The position numbers and the translations under genes are program-made. Below the pieces are notes generated by a model, which was given only the letters and a program-made list of their open reading frames with translations, did no database searches and was not told the origin of the DNA. A stretch of 64,000 bases of DNA, taken from positions 125,001-189,000 of the forward strand of contig JAKOGI010001565.1 in the NCBI GenBank assembly GCA_029747015.1, given 5' to 3'. Origin of the DNA: Carnegiea gigantea (lineage: Eukaryota; Streptophyta; Magnoliopsida; Caryophyllales; Cactaceae). This document shows positions 10,521-23,500 of this stretch, in pieces; position 1 is the stretch's first letter; the number at the start of each line of letters is the position of its first letter.

Positions 10521-11238
10521 AAAGAGGCCAAGGAAGAAAATGAGATCCTTTTGGATCTTAAAGAAAAGGAAGTTAAATCAAATCCCAACTTGGAGGTCAT
10601 ACTACCTATTACCCCCTCAATCTCACTCTTGTGCTCTCCATTGTCCCAATTTGGGAATTGAGGTAAATACACTAGGAAGCTCTACTTTCATTTTCAATGA
10701 CCAAGTTAAGTAATGATGCTATCCATGTTATGTTTCCCATGGATGCTTGATATCTAATTTTTAGGAGGTCATAGGAATTTGGCCCCAAGATGTCCTTTTA
10801 TAAGGAACCCAACTTCCATGAACAAACTCTTACTCTCAATCCTTCTCAACCTCAAACCCCACAAAAATCAAACCTACACAAAGAAATCAATTACCCTTTT
10901 AAACCAAATGTGAAACTCTTACCCTCGTTGGTATAAAGATCATTCAACTTGTTCTCCCACAAAAGTGAGTCTTTGTAAATTAAGCTTATGAATGATAAGA
11001 AAACTCCTTTTGAGATGAGTGTGATGAGTATATTAAAATTTTGAACAGGCTCAGAACTATTGGAAAGATCTTTCATCCAATCGGAGTATCTTCTAAATCC
11101 TTCAACAATTCATACATATTTAAGAAGGGTGGTGGTACTCTCAGCATAATGCGTTTTCTCAAACTCAATGGGTACAACAAGTTATCAAGAGTGGTATGCT
11201 TGAATTACAACCCCTAGAATTTGAGGGAAAATCCTCTT
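10521..11238 (+). other. Element A degenerate internal region
   Basis: No ORF that I can assign. Immediately after the gag stop, a one-frame-shifted acidic/basic stretch suggests gag C-terminal remains. The rest has many stops in all frames. It ends in a purine-rich tract before the LTR. Confidence 0.5.
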
Positions 11239-11252
11239 CAAGGGGGAGGGTT
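11239..11252 (+). promoter_or_regulatory. Element A polypurine tract
   Basis: CAAGGGGGAGGGTT directly precedes the LTR start TGATACGG. This is the normal place and composition of the plus-strand priming site. Confidence 0.75.
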
Positions 11253-11628
11253 TGATACGGAGCAAGTTCTGAGCTTGGTTCTACCTTCTCAATTGAGGGT
11301 CTTGAACCAAGTTGATCCAATATTGACCCTAGGTCAATATTGACTTGGGGCCACTAAGAAGGTCTAAGTAGGGTTAGGAAATGTGGTTAGGCCATTAGTA
11401 GCCCTAAATAAAGAGTTAATTACTTAGTCCACCCAAAACCACCTTCATTAGCTTATTTACAGTTTCTGGGCAGAATAATTTGCATCATTTCTAGCTCCAT
11501 TTTTATTAAGAAAATGAGCTAAAATTTTCACAAATTATACATGGACGGAAAGCCTCGAATGCCTATTTCCAATGAGTATTAAATCACCCCTAAATTCCAA
11601 GTATTGGGAAAGTTATAGGAATAAACTA
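11253..11628 (+). repeat. Element A 3' LTR, truncated
   Basis: Aligns with 187 to about 480. Similarity is lost after GGGAAAGTTATAGG near 11628, where pararetrovirus sequence starts. Confidence 0.75.
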
Positions 11629-12055
11629 CACAAAGGTACCCTTAGTTTACTATAAACTATTTTAAGGACCCTCGGTTTTTAAAACTAAATATAAGGTAAC
11701 TTGTCTTTTGAGGCAACTAACAGAAAGGACCTTCAAAATCTTATTTGAGCTATTTTCAAGACCCGATTATTGTTCTAATTTGGAAAGCACACCTACAACT
11801 TTTCATATTTGCACATTTTGCTCAAATCCTTAAAAACTTACTTTCGAGAAATCTAAATTTGTGCTTGTGATATTTTATCCACCAGTACAACTTAAAGCCC
11901 ACTTTCAATTGATATCAGAGCCACTTGACCAAAAATAATTAAGATGATTAAACTAATTAATGATTGATTAAGCTAATTAACTATGATTAATCCTTAAATC
12001 ATCACATGCTTACCCTTGTCCTAATTATTCACACATTGTTCACTTACCAGAAGAC
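11629..12055 (+). other. Pararetrovirus leader and upstream sequence
   Basis: Non-coding, AT-rich. It contains the tRNA primer site at 11910-11921. After it come several imperfect copies of a TTAATTAATGATTG-type element (about 11945-11995). Upstream of the primer site I see no clear TATA box. Confidence 0.5.
11910..11921 (+). promoter_or_regulatory. Initiator Met-tRNA primer-binding site
   Basis: TGATATCAGAGC differs by one base from TGGTATCAGAGC, the caulimovirid and copia-type site complementary to initiator tRNA-Met. It lies about 140 bases upstream of the coat-protein region, as expected for position one of a caulimovirid genome. Confidence 0.75.
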
Positions 12056-13800
12056 CTTTCTACAGTAGCACCTCAACTAAACTATGTCACTGATACAGTT
12101 TTAGAATTAAAAGTAGAATTAGCTAAAATTAAGACTCAAATCAAAGAGCTGAAGAAACAATTAACTGTAGTCCATCTTTCTCTTATTAATGATGTTTGAC
12201 ATAGCGGAGAATCTATGCCAACTGTTAGTATTCCACTTCAGCATAAATATTCTTTTCAAAACCCCAAAAACAAAATCCATATCCTTCGCAAGGTATAAAA
12301 ATCCAAAAAGAAGTAGGAGAAAAATCTTTTGAAAATCAACTGAAAAGAAAGAAAAAGAAGATGGAGTATGAACAAGGTACTCTTGAAGAGCTACAAAAAA
12401 TGTTTAAAAAAGAACAAGATCAGAAAAATTAAACAAGATCATGGGCACAATTAGTGATAAACATGACGTGTCGTCTAATGATAATGAAGAGACAAATAAT
12501 ATCGAATTAGAAGAAGAAATATATCAGCAGATGAATATGATTAAATTAGAAGATGTCAATGTGTGACCATTAGAAGAAATTAAAATAAAACTAGATAAAA
12601 AAAATAGTGAAATGACAGTTGAAGATGAGATCAATGAGATTGGTGAAGAAGTCGACTTAGGTGAAACAGAGACCAATCTAATTAACACTGTCGTTCCTAA
12701 GCCTGAAGAATTTGGAGAACCTTCTAGAAGAAATACTCATTTTATAAGACCTAGGTGTGTTATAGTAGGACATACAATCAATTTTTCCTTTGGGTTTATC
12801 CCAAGAAAAACCACGACCTTTGAAGAAATTGATCTCACCCCAATTAGTCAAGCAGGATATATCTTAAACATTGATAGACCTCACAATAGAGAAGAAATAT
12901 TTGAACATTGGAAAAGAGACATGAATAGTTTCTTAAACCTAAGCACTACATGGACTACTGCCAATATCCTGAACTATATCGAGTACAGTTTTTCTAGCAC
13001 TGTAGCCAACTGGTATGATTCATTAAGTGAAGACGATAAAAATACATTAAGAATGATGGAAACACCATCTGTTATGTTCAGAAATTTATGTAAGGAAATA
13101 GAGGCCGAATTTATCAGAGCTAAACTTAATTTTGAGGAAAAAGCAAGGAAATGGCAAAGAAATATTAACAATATTGAATTATGGGACATGAGATATCTTG
13201 AAAATTGTATTACTGAATTCAGTTAATATTATTACCACATTGGGCATAATGAGACTAATCTTGGAATGTTCTATGACAAATTGTCATATCCTATAAATTC
13301 TATAATTAATGAAAAGTATATTACATGGTTTGAACGTGCAGATGTCATTGATACTCTTGGTTTAAGAATCTCTTATTTAAGAAAATGGGTCAATGATCAA
13401 GGCCTTGATCTCCAAAAGCAAAAGAAAATTAAGAAGCAATTCCTAACTTACTAAGATTCACCTCACTAATGGGGAAAAGAACCTAAAAGGAGAAGAAAAA
13501 GAAAATTTTATAAGAAAAAGAGCTTTAATAAGCAAAGAAGAGAAAAATATAGAAGAAAATATTATAACAAATCAAGTCTTCAAAAAACGTAGATTTTTTA
13601 AAACTGCTTATTGTCATGCAGGGAAAAACAACTGCAAATGTTGGGCATGCAGAGAAGTAGGATATTATACTAATCAACGCAAAAACAAGAAGAATAAAAC
13701 ACTTATTGAAACCTTCAGAAGCCTAGATTATGTTGAGCTTAGTGAAGATGAGACACTAGACCTAGCCTTAAGTAATAACAAAGGAATTGTTGGAAAGTAG
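12056..13800 (+). pseudogene. Pararetrovirus coat-protein region, broken
   Basis: Structural capsid region. The N-terminal part (12062-12187) is rich in Leu/Lys heptads and likely a coiled coil. After frame changes a clean 204-codon stretch (12612-13226) carries the core, with an acidic N-terminal part and FEHWKRDMNSFL and WYDSLSEDD motifs. A further open piece lies at 13266-13454. A very basic Arg/Lys stretch follows (about 13475-13565), and then the nucleocapsid zinc finger at 13633-13680, which starts CKCWAC. The His is Tyr and the last Cys is Arg, so the finger is damaged. The CxCWxC spacing is a hallmark of caulimovirid coat proteins. At least three frameshifts and one in-frame stop are visible. 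Confidence 0.75.
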
Positions 13801-13939
13801 CTCAATTAGTCTTAGTGATTTTCAAGGAGAAGATTTTATTGTAGACAATGAAAATGAAGATGCTAAAGGAGATTGGGTCCTTCCCACAATCTAAAAAGAC
13901 ATGATCTATAAAAAGTCCATCTTTCAATTAAAAAGAAAA

Positions 13940-14411
13940 TATATATGTGAAATGATGAAAGGAGATATGGAGATAAAGGAGATATGGAGATAAAGGATTA
14001 TGAGTATGACATTGGAGAAGTTAATCTCATTAATTGGGAAAATATCCTTAAGCATAATAAAGATAGGAAGTATACGTATATCCATGTTAGAAGTGTCCAA
14101 GTTCAAATCACTCCATTATAATATTTTGGCAAAAATATTGATCTATATGCTTTACTCTGTGATATTAGGCATACCAAATTTAATAATCAAATTATCACAA
14201 GGATTAAAACCAATTTATGTAATGGGTTAGTAGGATTCAATTGCCGACTAGGATATTATGTGAGTCTAAAGGATGAATTTGCTAAAAACTTTCTATCCCT
14301 TAAGATAAAAATAGTTGGGATGGACATGAAAAGAGGAGGATATCCTTTAAGGATATTTTGTAAAGTCATCTACAAACTAGATAATACAATACACCCAAAG
14401 ACTAAGATAAG
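13940..14411 (+). pseudogene. Pararetrovirus movement protein, N-terminal part
   Basis: Remnant of a 30K-superfamily cell-to-cell movement protein, which forms plasmodesmal tubules or channels. Visible motifs are DLYALLCDIRH and YYVSLKDEFAKNFLSLKI, the latter in the frame open from 14260, followed by GGYPLRIFCKV. Earlier parts are in other frames. B2 is inserted at 14411. The C-terminal continuation is at 49875. The assignment rests on the hydrophobic pattern and on position between coat protein and protease, so it is less sure than coat or RT. Confidence 0.55.
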
Positions 14412-15656
14412 AGACCACTATTGCAAACGCATGGGTAGTCGTAGTATAGATAAAAAGATCGCTCCTCAGGGACCAATGTAATCTATTGAGTTTTATCTGT
14501 CAAAATATGCTAAGTAATATTCTAATTCAAGAGGGTTCGATTTAACAATTTCTAATTCACTAATTTTAAATCAATTAAGGAAAAATACCTAGGAATTCAT
14601 GTAGTTATGAAAGTTGATTGGATTGAAATGATAAGCATATGTTTTTCTCTAAGCGGTTAATCTCGAGGAATTACAATCTCTCTAAAAATTTAGTTTCTGC
14701 TTTCGAAATTGATCAAATTTGCTTAAACTAACCAAAGGTCATTCTTTCAAACTAATTTGTCTTAAACCAAGTTAAATATCTTTGATTACACTCTAGCCCT
14801 CCTAACATGCAAATCTCTCTTTCGAGACGATATTATGTTAGGTTTTATCAAGCAGTCTGACAATCAAATGTGACATTTTAGTTTTTCATTCAATTGTTTC
14901 AAGTGTGCAAGCAAACTTTGGTCAAAAATCCACTCACAACACGATAATCACTTGATAGAATGAAATCAAACCAATCATGAAATAATCACAATTCTATACA
15001 TTAAAACATGATCCAACTACACTTTCATAAACTACTAAATTCCTAGACAAAATAAACTACTCGCACATGATAAAAGATCACACAACTAACCAATGTTTTC
15101 GCAAAATCTGAGAGAAAGGGCTTGACTGAGATAGCCTTCAACCAAGGGCTTTAAACCACCTTAAAATCAAAAACACACTCTCTAGATTCGTCACTAGAAC
15201 ATTAACCTAACTAAGAATCTAAACTAAAAAGAACAAATTTAAGAAAAAGAATTGAACTATGCTATCCTTCCTTTTCCTCTTTGTTGTTGAACGACGCCTT
15301 TTATAGAAAAATTTGGATGTTTTTAGCCACACAGCCGAAGGAAACGAATAGGCAATAGTTTCATCCTTCACCACGGTCCGTGGCAGGCACCACGATCCAA
15401 CCATGGTCTTAGATTTTCTGGTCTTTTCTTGCTCCACGGGCATAGCAGCACTTGGGTGTCCATGGGAGAGGTCAAAATGCATCCAATAAGCATCAAATGT
15501 TGGGTAAAAAGGCCTAAAATCTTGCAAAATACATCAAACAGCCATACTCAAGCATAAATTGAGAATAGAGCTATAGATTATGACTTAAAGCACGTATTTC
15601 TCCAAAAACTATAGAAAAATAGCCCTAAAAATGATGTGTACATTAAGCACTTATCA
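14412..15656 (-). repeat. B2 3' LTR
   Basis: Reverse complement starts TGATAAGTGCTTAA at 15656 and is co-linear with the B1 LTRs and with 49874-48624. It contains the palindrome CCACGGTCCGTGG at 15371-15383. Confidence 0.85.
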
Positions 15657-15693
15657 AACTCCCCCATGCTTAAATTGTTACTTGTCCTCAAGC
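15657..15693 (-). promoter_or_regulatory. B2 terminal polypurine tract with conserved upstream motif
   Basis: On the minus strand GAGGACAAG is followed by TTTAAGCATGGGGGAGTT and then the LTR. This is the intact family version of what is deleted in B1. Confidence 0.75.
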
Positions 15694-15749
15694 AATGCTA
15701 AAAACCAAAAATATACAGAACCTCCTTAGGATAGATATAAGCAACATTA

Positions 15750-17484
15750 TGTTCGTGTCAAAAATATGTTATTTTTTACAATATTTTTACACCTGGTTTA
15801 TGATCGTTATACTTGTTATTTTTAGATTTTTAATTGATCTTATTTTATTTTGTAGATGTTGAATAAATTGAGAGAAGCTTTGTGAAAAAAGGCAAGAAAA
15901 TACACAAAAATAAAAATAAAAATAAAACCTAAACAATTCTACCCATTCCCCCCACACGCGCATCACGTGGCTCGTAAACCCCCCATTCTTAAACTCTCAT
16001 CTTCTCTCTCCTCTCAGGTAACTAGAAACCCGATACCTCCTCTCCTCCCCTACTTCACCATCTTTGTCCCCATCCCTCTCATCTCTCTCTCTTCAACGAA
16101 TCACCAAGTGCCAACACAATCCACCATCCTCACCCTCATCGGATTCCATGCTAAGGGCACCAGTGCAATAGCTAGCACCATCGCCATCCCACCGTGCAAC
16201 TCAGGTGTGAATCAACGGTGGAGAGGAGAAAGGAAGCTATATGAATTGAAGGGTAGTGGCTCCATAAAAAAGGTTAGGAGGCTTTTAGGGTTCAAATAGC
16301 TTTAATTTTCGAGTTTTTAAGCAAAACGTTCATATGAGTTTTCGACTTTTCAGAGTGAGGGTTTTAGAAACTTGGTTTAGGGTTTGGTTTTAGATTAGTT
16401 TTTGGTTCCAAAATAATTATGCTACTATTTCGTGTTTCCTAGTTGTAATTCGCGATTTTAGTTTGTTTTTGTAAGATTTGGAGTTGGTTTTGCTTAATTT
16501 TGGTCACCCACCCCCTCCCTTATTTTCATTTTGTTGAATACGGTTATGGCGTTTCCACCATTATTGGCGATGAGTGAAGCTTGTTTCTGATTTTATTGGT
16601 TGAAACCTCACTCGTTTCCTTGGTTCAAGGCCTTGCTTTGCTGTTCTGCCCCAGTACATGATTGGGGTTTGCATCTTAATTCTCAATTTATGCTTTATGC
16701 TTGTTGAATGATAGCTGAGAAATTGAACCCTGTTGCTCAGTTTCTGGTTATGTTGGCCTAGTTGAATCAATGATGTTCAGATGTTGGTAGAGCAGATTTT
16801 GAACTAGGAAATCTATATGTGCTTTTCGATTTTGTTGAGTTGATATCGTGGTTAATGTTAGATGATTTTTATTCGATTATACTCTGAGATTTATTTTCGT
16901 GCCATTAGGTTTCATTGATGATGATTAAAATAGCATGTTCTTAGTAATCTAGAATGCGTGATTTTTGGTTTTGGATGCTTGTTGCTTTAGGTTTGATTGA
17001 TGATGATAATGGATGTCAGTGATGTTCGATCTCCTGTTTTCCTCTCCCCTCTTTAGTGCCTCTATTTTGGCTTTAGACATGTGGGTTATTGATTTTCAAA
17101 GATGAAGTTTTGGGTGTTCTTAAGTGTTCTTGAAATTTCATCTTGCATGAAATTTCGAATGATGAAATTACTGGTGGAGTGTTCTTAAGGGTTTAATGAT
17201 GAAATTTTGAATCCCACTTGCTTGAAAGTTCTTGAGTGGCACAGGAATGACTCTTGTTTGATTGGATTTGGTATTATGCGATGTTAGTTTAAATCTACTT
17301 GTAATCAACGGTTTTAGTTGTCATGGCTTTGATTTTAGTTTAGAATCGTGTTAGAGTAGCTTATTTCCCTAGTTTAAATAGTGACCTAAATCTCTTGCAT
17401 CGTCCCTGTGGAAACGACAATCAAGTACTACGACGTCAGTCGTATACTTCTGGCACTTTATTTATCACTCGAAAATATCGTGTA
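15750..17484 (+). repeat. C LTR 1
   Basis: Starts TGTTCGTGTC. Contains an A-rich TATA-like stretch (about 15900-15930), a CACGTG G-box (about 15963-15968) and a C/T-rich stretch that opens a 110-codon frame (15967-16299). The frame partly recurs in LTR 2 but with a different start, and it lies inside the LTR, so I read it as untranslated leader. Confidence 0.88.
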
Positions 17485-17490
17485 AGTTTT

Positions 17491-17508
17491 TGGCGTCGTT
17501 GCCAGGGC
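17491..17508 (+). promoter_or_regulatory. C left-unit primer-binding site
   Basis: TGGCGTCGTTGCCAGGGC, six bases after the LTR. Same class as in B and D. Confidence 0.8.
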
Positions 17509-18188
17509 CAACGGCATCAGAGCTACTTTAATGGCATGTTGCTTTATTACGTTATTAAGTTGTGACTTGATTTGGTACATTACTTGAACTATTTAAAAAT
17601 CCAAAAAAATGGGAAAAGCAAAAATTGAAAAAAAATAATTAGAAAAATGTGAAAACCATAAAAAAAATTGAAAGATTTAAAAACCTAAAAAAACAAAGTT
17701 GCAAGTTTATGTTTCCCTTAGTTTGAGCACTTTTCTTTTTCTTAGTTTTGTTCTTATTGGTTGCTTATGCTTTGACTTTGTTTATTTGTTATTAGTTGTG
17801 ATATATTTAATTCATTTCTTGAAAAAAATCCAAAAACTCATAAAATTAGGAAAAACTTGAGACTTCAAAAAAAAGAAAGGCTAATTGAAAAACTCTAAAA
17901 AACAAAGGACTTAGAATTGATTTATAGTTTTTATTGATTAAGGTGTTTTGCAGTTTTAGAATTAGTAATTTGAATTTAGTTTTTATTGGGATGTGTCTTA
18001 CCTTTAATTAGCTTTTGATTTGGCTATCTCTCGTTGTAAATCGTCCTTAAGGTTGAGAAACACTTTGTTTTGATTTTGTAACTAAAAAAAGAAAAAGAAG
18101 AAAAAAATTAGAAAATTCAAAATTTTTAAAAAAAAGAAAGAGAAAATAGACCAAAAATAGGACTTTTGGGTGAAGGTGTGGGGTTTAT
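17509..18188 (+). other. C left-unit leader
   Basis: About 680 bases between primer site and gag ATG without coding capacity. Dominated by A-rich runs and TTTTAGTTTG-type text. The right unit has the same leader at 26765-27435. Confidence 0.7.
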
Positions 18189-20569
18189 ATGACTAGTTGG
18201 GTTAGAGATCCTGAAAATCAAAGATTCTTTAGGAGTGAGCCCGACTGTGACTTAGAACTCAAACCTAAACTTAACCTTAAGTTAGAAAATATGGCACAAG
18301 AAAGGACTTTGAGTGATATTTTCTATCCTTTTAGGACTGCTTTGCCATCATATTTGGTTATGTGTAATCTTGCACCAAATATGACCTTCGAATTAAAACC
18401 CCATTACACTCAGATACTCCCTAAATTCACAGGTTTAGAGGATGCTTATTTAATTTTAAGAGAATTTGAAGAAGTTTGTTCTATAATGCATTTCCCTAAT
18501 ACTCCCATTGATGTTGTGCGAATGAAATTGATTTCTTTTACTTTCAAAGATTCTGCTAAACATTGGATGTATGACTTGGCTACTAATTTTGTTACTTCTT
18601 GGGATGATTTTGTAAGACTATTCTTAAGAAAATATTTCCCTAATGCCAAGACTGTTAAGGTGAGGAATGAAATCAATCAATTTGTACAACTTGATAGGGA
18701 ATCACTTTGGAAATATTTTGATAGGTTCAAAATTTATTGGCCCAATGTCCCCATCATGGTTTAGACCAAGCACACTTGTGCCAGATTGTATATGAAGGAC
18801 TTGACCAATAGACTAGGACCATGGTAGAGTCCATGTGCCAGGGTGGCTTTCTATCTACGAAACCCATAGTTGCTTGGGAGTTTTTAGAGGACTTGGCTGA
18901 GAAAACCATGCAGTGGGAAACCGCTTGTGATGACAGCCTGAGTTCTAGGCTTACAAGGGGTGGGTTGCATTCTATTTCTGATGTAAGTCACTTAGAGTCT
19001 AAGATTCCTATTTTAGAAAACATATTAAAGGGATTATCTCCCCAGATGTCCTAGTAATCTCAGACATCTATAGTGTCTTGTTCTTATTGTCAGGCCCTAA
19101 ATTATTCTTTGAGTGCTTATCCGTATCTTGCTCATCTGTTAGCAACTGAACAAGAGCAAGCGAGCATGGCCTTCTAAAGACCTAAGAATGACCCCTTCTC
19201 TCCTTATTACAACCTAAGGTGGAGAAATCACCCTAACTTTTCATGGAATAGTGGACCAAATGCTATAGTTCCTAATCCTCAACCTGGGATGTTTTCTGGA
19301 AATAACTCCCAACCCATCTCTTCTCCTTCAAACTCCCTTCGGAGACTCACTTTTTCGGGTGTGCCTAATGCACCTAGAGCTCCACCTCCCATAGCTCAAG
19401 TTCAACCTCCTCTTAGCTACACTGATAATGATAAATTGGAGAGGAGATTCAATAACAATGTGGAGAGAATGATTAATGTTAACATATAAAGAATGATGAG
19501 AATGATGACCAAATAGTTTTTCCAGTTAGCATCATCTTCTAGGGAACCAGGTACTTTCTCGAGGCAACCTAAGGTGAACCCTAAGGGTCACACCTCCTCT
19601 TCTTCTGGTAACCCTAATGAGCTTGTGAGAAAAGTGAATGCGGTTATATCTCGCCGTTCTGGTTGAGAGGTTGATAACCAAGTCAGAAATCCTAATGAAC
19701 CTTGCAGGTACCCTCACCAATTCTTCCAAAATTCTTCTCCCTCTTCTCCTTCAGAGACTGGTCTATTTGCCCAGTTAGGGGATGCTACTGACGATGTCCC
19801 CAATGCTTCAGATAGTCCTTCCTCTCCTAAGTCACCTTCTAAGAAAGAGGAGCTTAAAGAGAAAGACTCCTCTGGCACAGCAAGTTCTTTACCTTCTAAG
19901 GATTCTTCCTCCCCTTTCTCTTTTGAGAAAATCCAGATTCCTTTACCTCCTTTTCCCCATAGGCTAAAGAAGAAAGATCAAGATCATATTGAGAAGATTA
20001 GAGAGACCTTCTCCCAAGTGAATATCAATATTCCCTTACTCGATGCTATTCAGCAGATGCCTCCATATGCTAGATTCTTAAAGGAGCTATGTATGACCAA
20101 GAGAGCAACTGGTGTACCTAAGAAGACTTTCTTGAACTCAGGTGGTAATTCTACCCTTTCTCAGATTCCGATAAAGTATAAAGATCCCGGTTGCCCTACT
20201 ATGTCTATAGTTATAGGAGACCAACTCATTCACAGAGCATTACTTGACCTAGGGGCTAGTGTTAAGTTGATACTCTTTACTGAGTATGAGAGGTTAGAGT
20301 TAGGTAAGCTAAAACCTACTAAGATGGTCATTCAACTAGCTGACAGATCGACTAGGGTTCCTTGGGGGATAGTCAATGATGTGCTGACTAGAGTGGGTGA
20401 ATTCATTTACCCAGTGGAATTTATTGTGATTGAAACTGAGAAGGTGTCCAACTCAGCTAGTCAAGTTCCTGTGATTCTAGGATGTCCCTTCTTGGCTAGT
20501 ACCAATGCCCTCATTAATTTTAGGAATGATATGATGAGACTATCTTTTGGCAACATGACTGCGGAGTGA
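18189..20569 (+). pseudogene. gag: C left-unit gag-protease, broken
   Basis: Athila-type gag and aspartic protease. The ATG at 18189 opens MTSWVRDPENQ (right unit: MTCWIRDPKNQ at 27436). The capsid core follows: FELKPHYTQILPKFTG, then LREFEEVCSIMHFP, KHWMYDLATN, WDDFVRLFLRKYFP. A stop and frame change after 18764 is followed by the linker (FLEDLAEKTMQW) and a Cys pair with a Pro/Ser/Asn-rich tail (19289-19489). A last block (20018-20569) holds the protease: IGDQLIHRALLDLGASV with the catalytic Asp at 20246-20248, and VPVILGCPFLAS at its end. About five stops or frameshifts are present. The role would be particle assembly and polyprotein cleavage. Confidence 0.85.
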
Positions 20570-23500
20570 ACATCTTTAACATGCAAAGATAACCTTCTGA
20601 ATTTGATGATATGGAATTTTCTACTCTTAACTGGCTAGGGAATTCTATATTCAATGATGCTTTTGATAATGTATTTGCTACTGAGTATGAGTCATTTCTT
20701 ATAAATGATGAGCCAGAACATGATATGTTTGAGTTTGATGACTTGTGCTCTGCTGCTAATTGTTTGCTTATTGTTGTTTCTGAATCTGCTGTTAAATCTA
20801 TTTCCCCTATTGCTCTTAAACAGAAACCCTTTTTTGACTCTCTTAAGTTTGTATTCCTAGGATTCGATGAACCCTTACCTGTCATTATTGCTTCTGATTT
20901 GGACCGGGACCAAGAGAACAAACTAATTTCTTTACTTAGAGAGAACAAGGAAGCTCTAGTATGGACCTTAGGGGATATATAGGGTATTAGTCCTCCTATT
21001 GTGCAACATAGAGTTCATTTAGAGGACAATGCTAAGCCCTACTGTGACCACCAAAGGCGTTTGAATCCCACTTTGCAGGAAGTAGTTAAGAAGGAAGTGT
21101 TGAAATGGCTAGACTATGTGATTATTTATCCTATTTCTGATAGTGAGTGGGTTAGCCTTGTTCAAGTTATTACTAAGAAGACTGATATTACTGTGATTAG
21201 GAATGATAAGAACGATTTAGTCCTTACTCGAGTTCAATCTGGGTGGCGTGTGTGTCTAGATTATAGAAAATTGAGTGCTGCCACTAGGAAAGACCATTTT
21301 CCCCTCCCCTTCTTGGATCAAATGCTAAAGAGGTTGGCTGGACATTCCTTCTATTGCTTTTTAGATGGATATTCCGGTTACAGCCAAATCTCTATTGCTC
21401 CTGAGGATCAAGAGAAGGCTACTTTCACCTGTCCATTTGGACATATGCCTTTAGAAGAATGCCATTTGGACTGTGCAATGCCTCTGCTACCTTTCAAAGA
21501 TGCATGATCTCTATTTTCTCAGATCTAGTTGAGTAACGCATGGAAATTTTCATGGATGACTTTTCTATGTTTGGATCTTCTTTTGATGATTTCTTGTCTA
21601 ATCTAAGAAAGGTGTTGGGGAGGTATAGGGAGAAAAACTTGACTTTGAATTGGGAGAAATATCACTTCATGGTTAAAAAGGGTATAGTCTTAGGATACAT
21701 TATTTCTTGAGATGGAATTGAGGTATATAAAGTTAAGACTGACCTGATTGTTAATCTTCCCCTTCCCACTTGTGTGAAAGAGGTGCGGTCTTTCCTTGGA
21801 CATGCTGGCTTTTATCGTCATCTCATTAAGGACTTTAGTAAGATTGCAAAGCCTTCGTCCAATCTGCTAGCTAAGGATGTGCCATTTTATTTCTCTAAAG
21901 AGTGTCATAAGGCGTTTTCGAAGCTTAAGGAGGCCTTAATCTCTACTCCTGTTCTTCATCCTACCATCTGGGGAGAACCATTTGAATTGATGTGTGACGC
22001 ATTTGATTATGCTATTGGTGTTATTCTAGGATAGCGTATTGACAAGGAATCCCATGTTATTTACTATGGTAGTCACACATTGAATGATGCCCAGCTAAAT
22101 TACACTGTTACTGAGAAAGAATTTTTCGCTGTGATCTTTGGTTTTGTAAAGTTTAGACCTTATCTGATTGGGTTACATGTGATTGTTTATACTAACCTCT
22201 ATGCTCTTAAGCACTTCTTTCTATGAATGATGCTAAGCCTAGATTTATGAGATGAATTTTGCTTTTGCAAGAATTTGACTGTGAAATCAAGGATAAGAAA
22301 GGTTTTGAAAACCTTGTAGTTGACCATTTGTCTAGGATCTTCTATGATAGCGAGAGTGAGTCCATTGTTTTTGAGTGCTCCCCTGATGAGTAATTGTATG
22401 CTGTTCACCCTGATCCTTGGTATGCTGATATTGTAAACTACTTAGTTGCTCGTAGGATCCCTGAGAGTTGGATTAAGAATGATAGAGATAGATTCTTTCA
22501 CCTTATAAAATTCTTTGTTTGGGATGACCTTTATCTATTTAAGTACTGCTCTGACCAAGTCTTTAGGAGGTGCATTTCCGACTATGAGGTGAGAACTGTC
22601 CTTTCTTTTTATCAAGACCAGGCATGTGGGGGACATTTTAGTGGTAGGAAGAGAGCAGCCAAGGTTCTTCAATGTGATTTTTACTGGCCTACTTTGTTTA
22701 AAGATGCATTTGAGTACTGCAAGAGTTACCCTAGATGCTAGTAGTTAGGTAGATTAAGCCGGAGAGATATGATGCCACTGAACTCCATCATTGTTGTAGA
22801 GGTTTTTGATGTGTGTGGTATTGGCTTTATGGGGCCATTTCCATCCTCCTCTGGGAATGAGTATATTTTTTTAGCTATGGACTATGTTTCTAAATGGGTT
22901 GAGGCCATCCCTTCTAGGACCAATGAAGTTAAAGTCATTGTGAAATTTCTTAGGAAGAACATCTTTGTTCGATCTAGTATGCCCCGTGCTATCATTAGTG
23001 ATCAGGGCACCCATTTTAATGATAGATCTTTTGATGCCTTACTGAAGAGGTATTCCATAGTCCATAGGGTTGCTACTCCCATCCCCAAACCAGTGGCCAG
23101 GTTGAAGTGTCCAATCAGTAAATCAAATAGATTTTAGAAAAGACAGTGAGTAGGAATAGGAAAGACTGGGCTGACAAGCTAGTGGATACTCTTTGGGCAT
23201 ATAGGACGGTCTTCAAAACTCCCTTATGTATGTCACCTTATAGTGTAGTTTATGATAAGCCTTGTCATTTACTTGTGGAGATAGAGCATAAAGCTTGGTG
23301 GGCCATTAAGAAGCTTAATTATGGCTTGACTGAGGCAGGTGAGGAGAGACGACTGCAACTAAGTGAGCTTGATGAGATTAGAGCTAAAGCTTAGAAGAGT
23401 GCTCGATCTTACAAAGAGAGGGCGAAGTTGTTTCACGATCAACATATTTTTAGGAAAGAGTTTGCCCCATGAATGAAAGTACTCTTGTATGACTCTAGGC

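Larger units (their letters stand above)
187..11628 (+). mobile_element. Element A: gag-only Ty3-type LTR element, split by B1
   Basis: Two related LTR sequences in the same orientation begin at 187 and 11253, each with TGAT after a G-rich tract. Between them, after removing B1 (1119-9846), remain only about 100 bases of leader, a gag relic from 9954, about 700 bases of degenerate sequence and a polypurine tract. No protease, RT or integrase is visible, so the layout matches non-autonomous LTR elements that keep only gag (TR-GAG type). The right LTR is cut at about 11628, where pararetrovirus sequence begins. The 5' LTR lacks about 67 bases that are present in the right copy around 11510-11580. 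Confidence 0.7.

Noticed and set aside
15967..16299. 110-codon ORF inside C LTR 1, partly kept in LTR 2
   Set aside because: Lies in the LTR, start codons differ between copies, and composition reflects a C/T-rich leader. Conservation follows from LTR homology.
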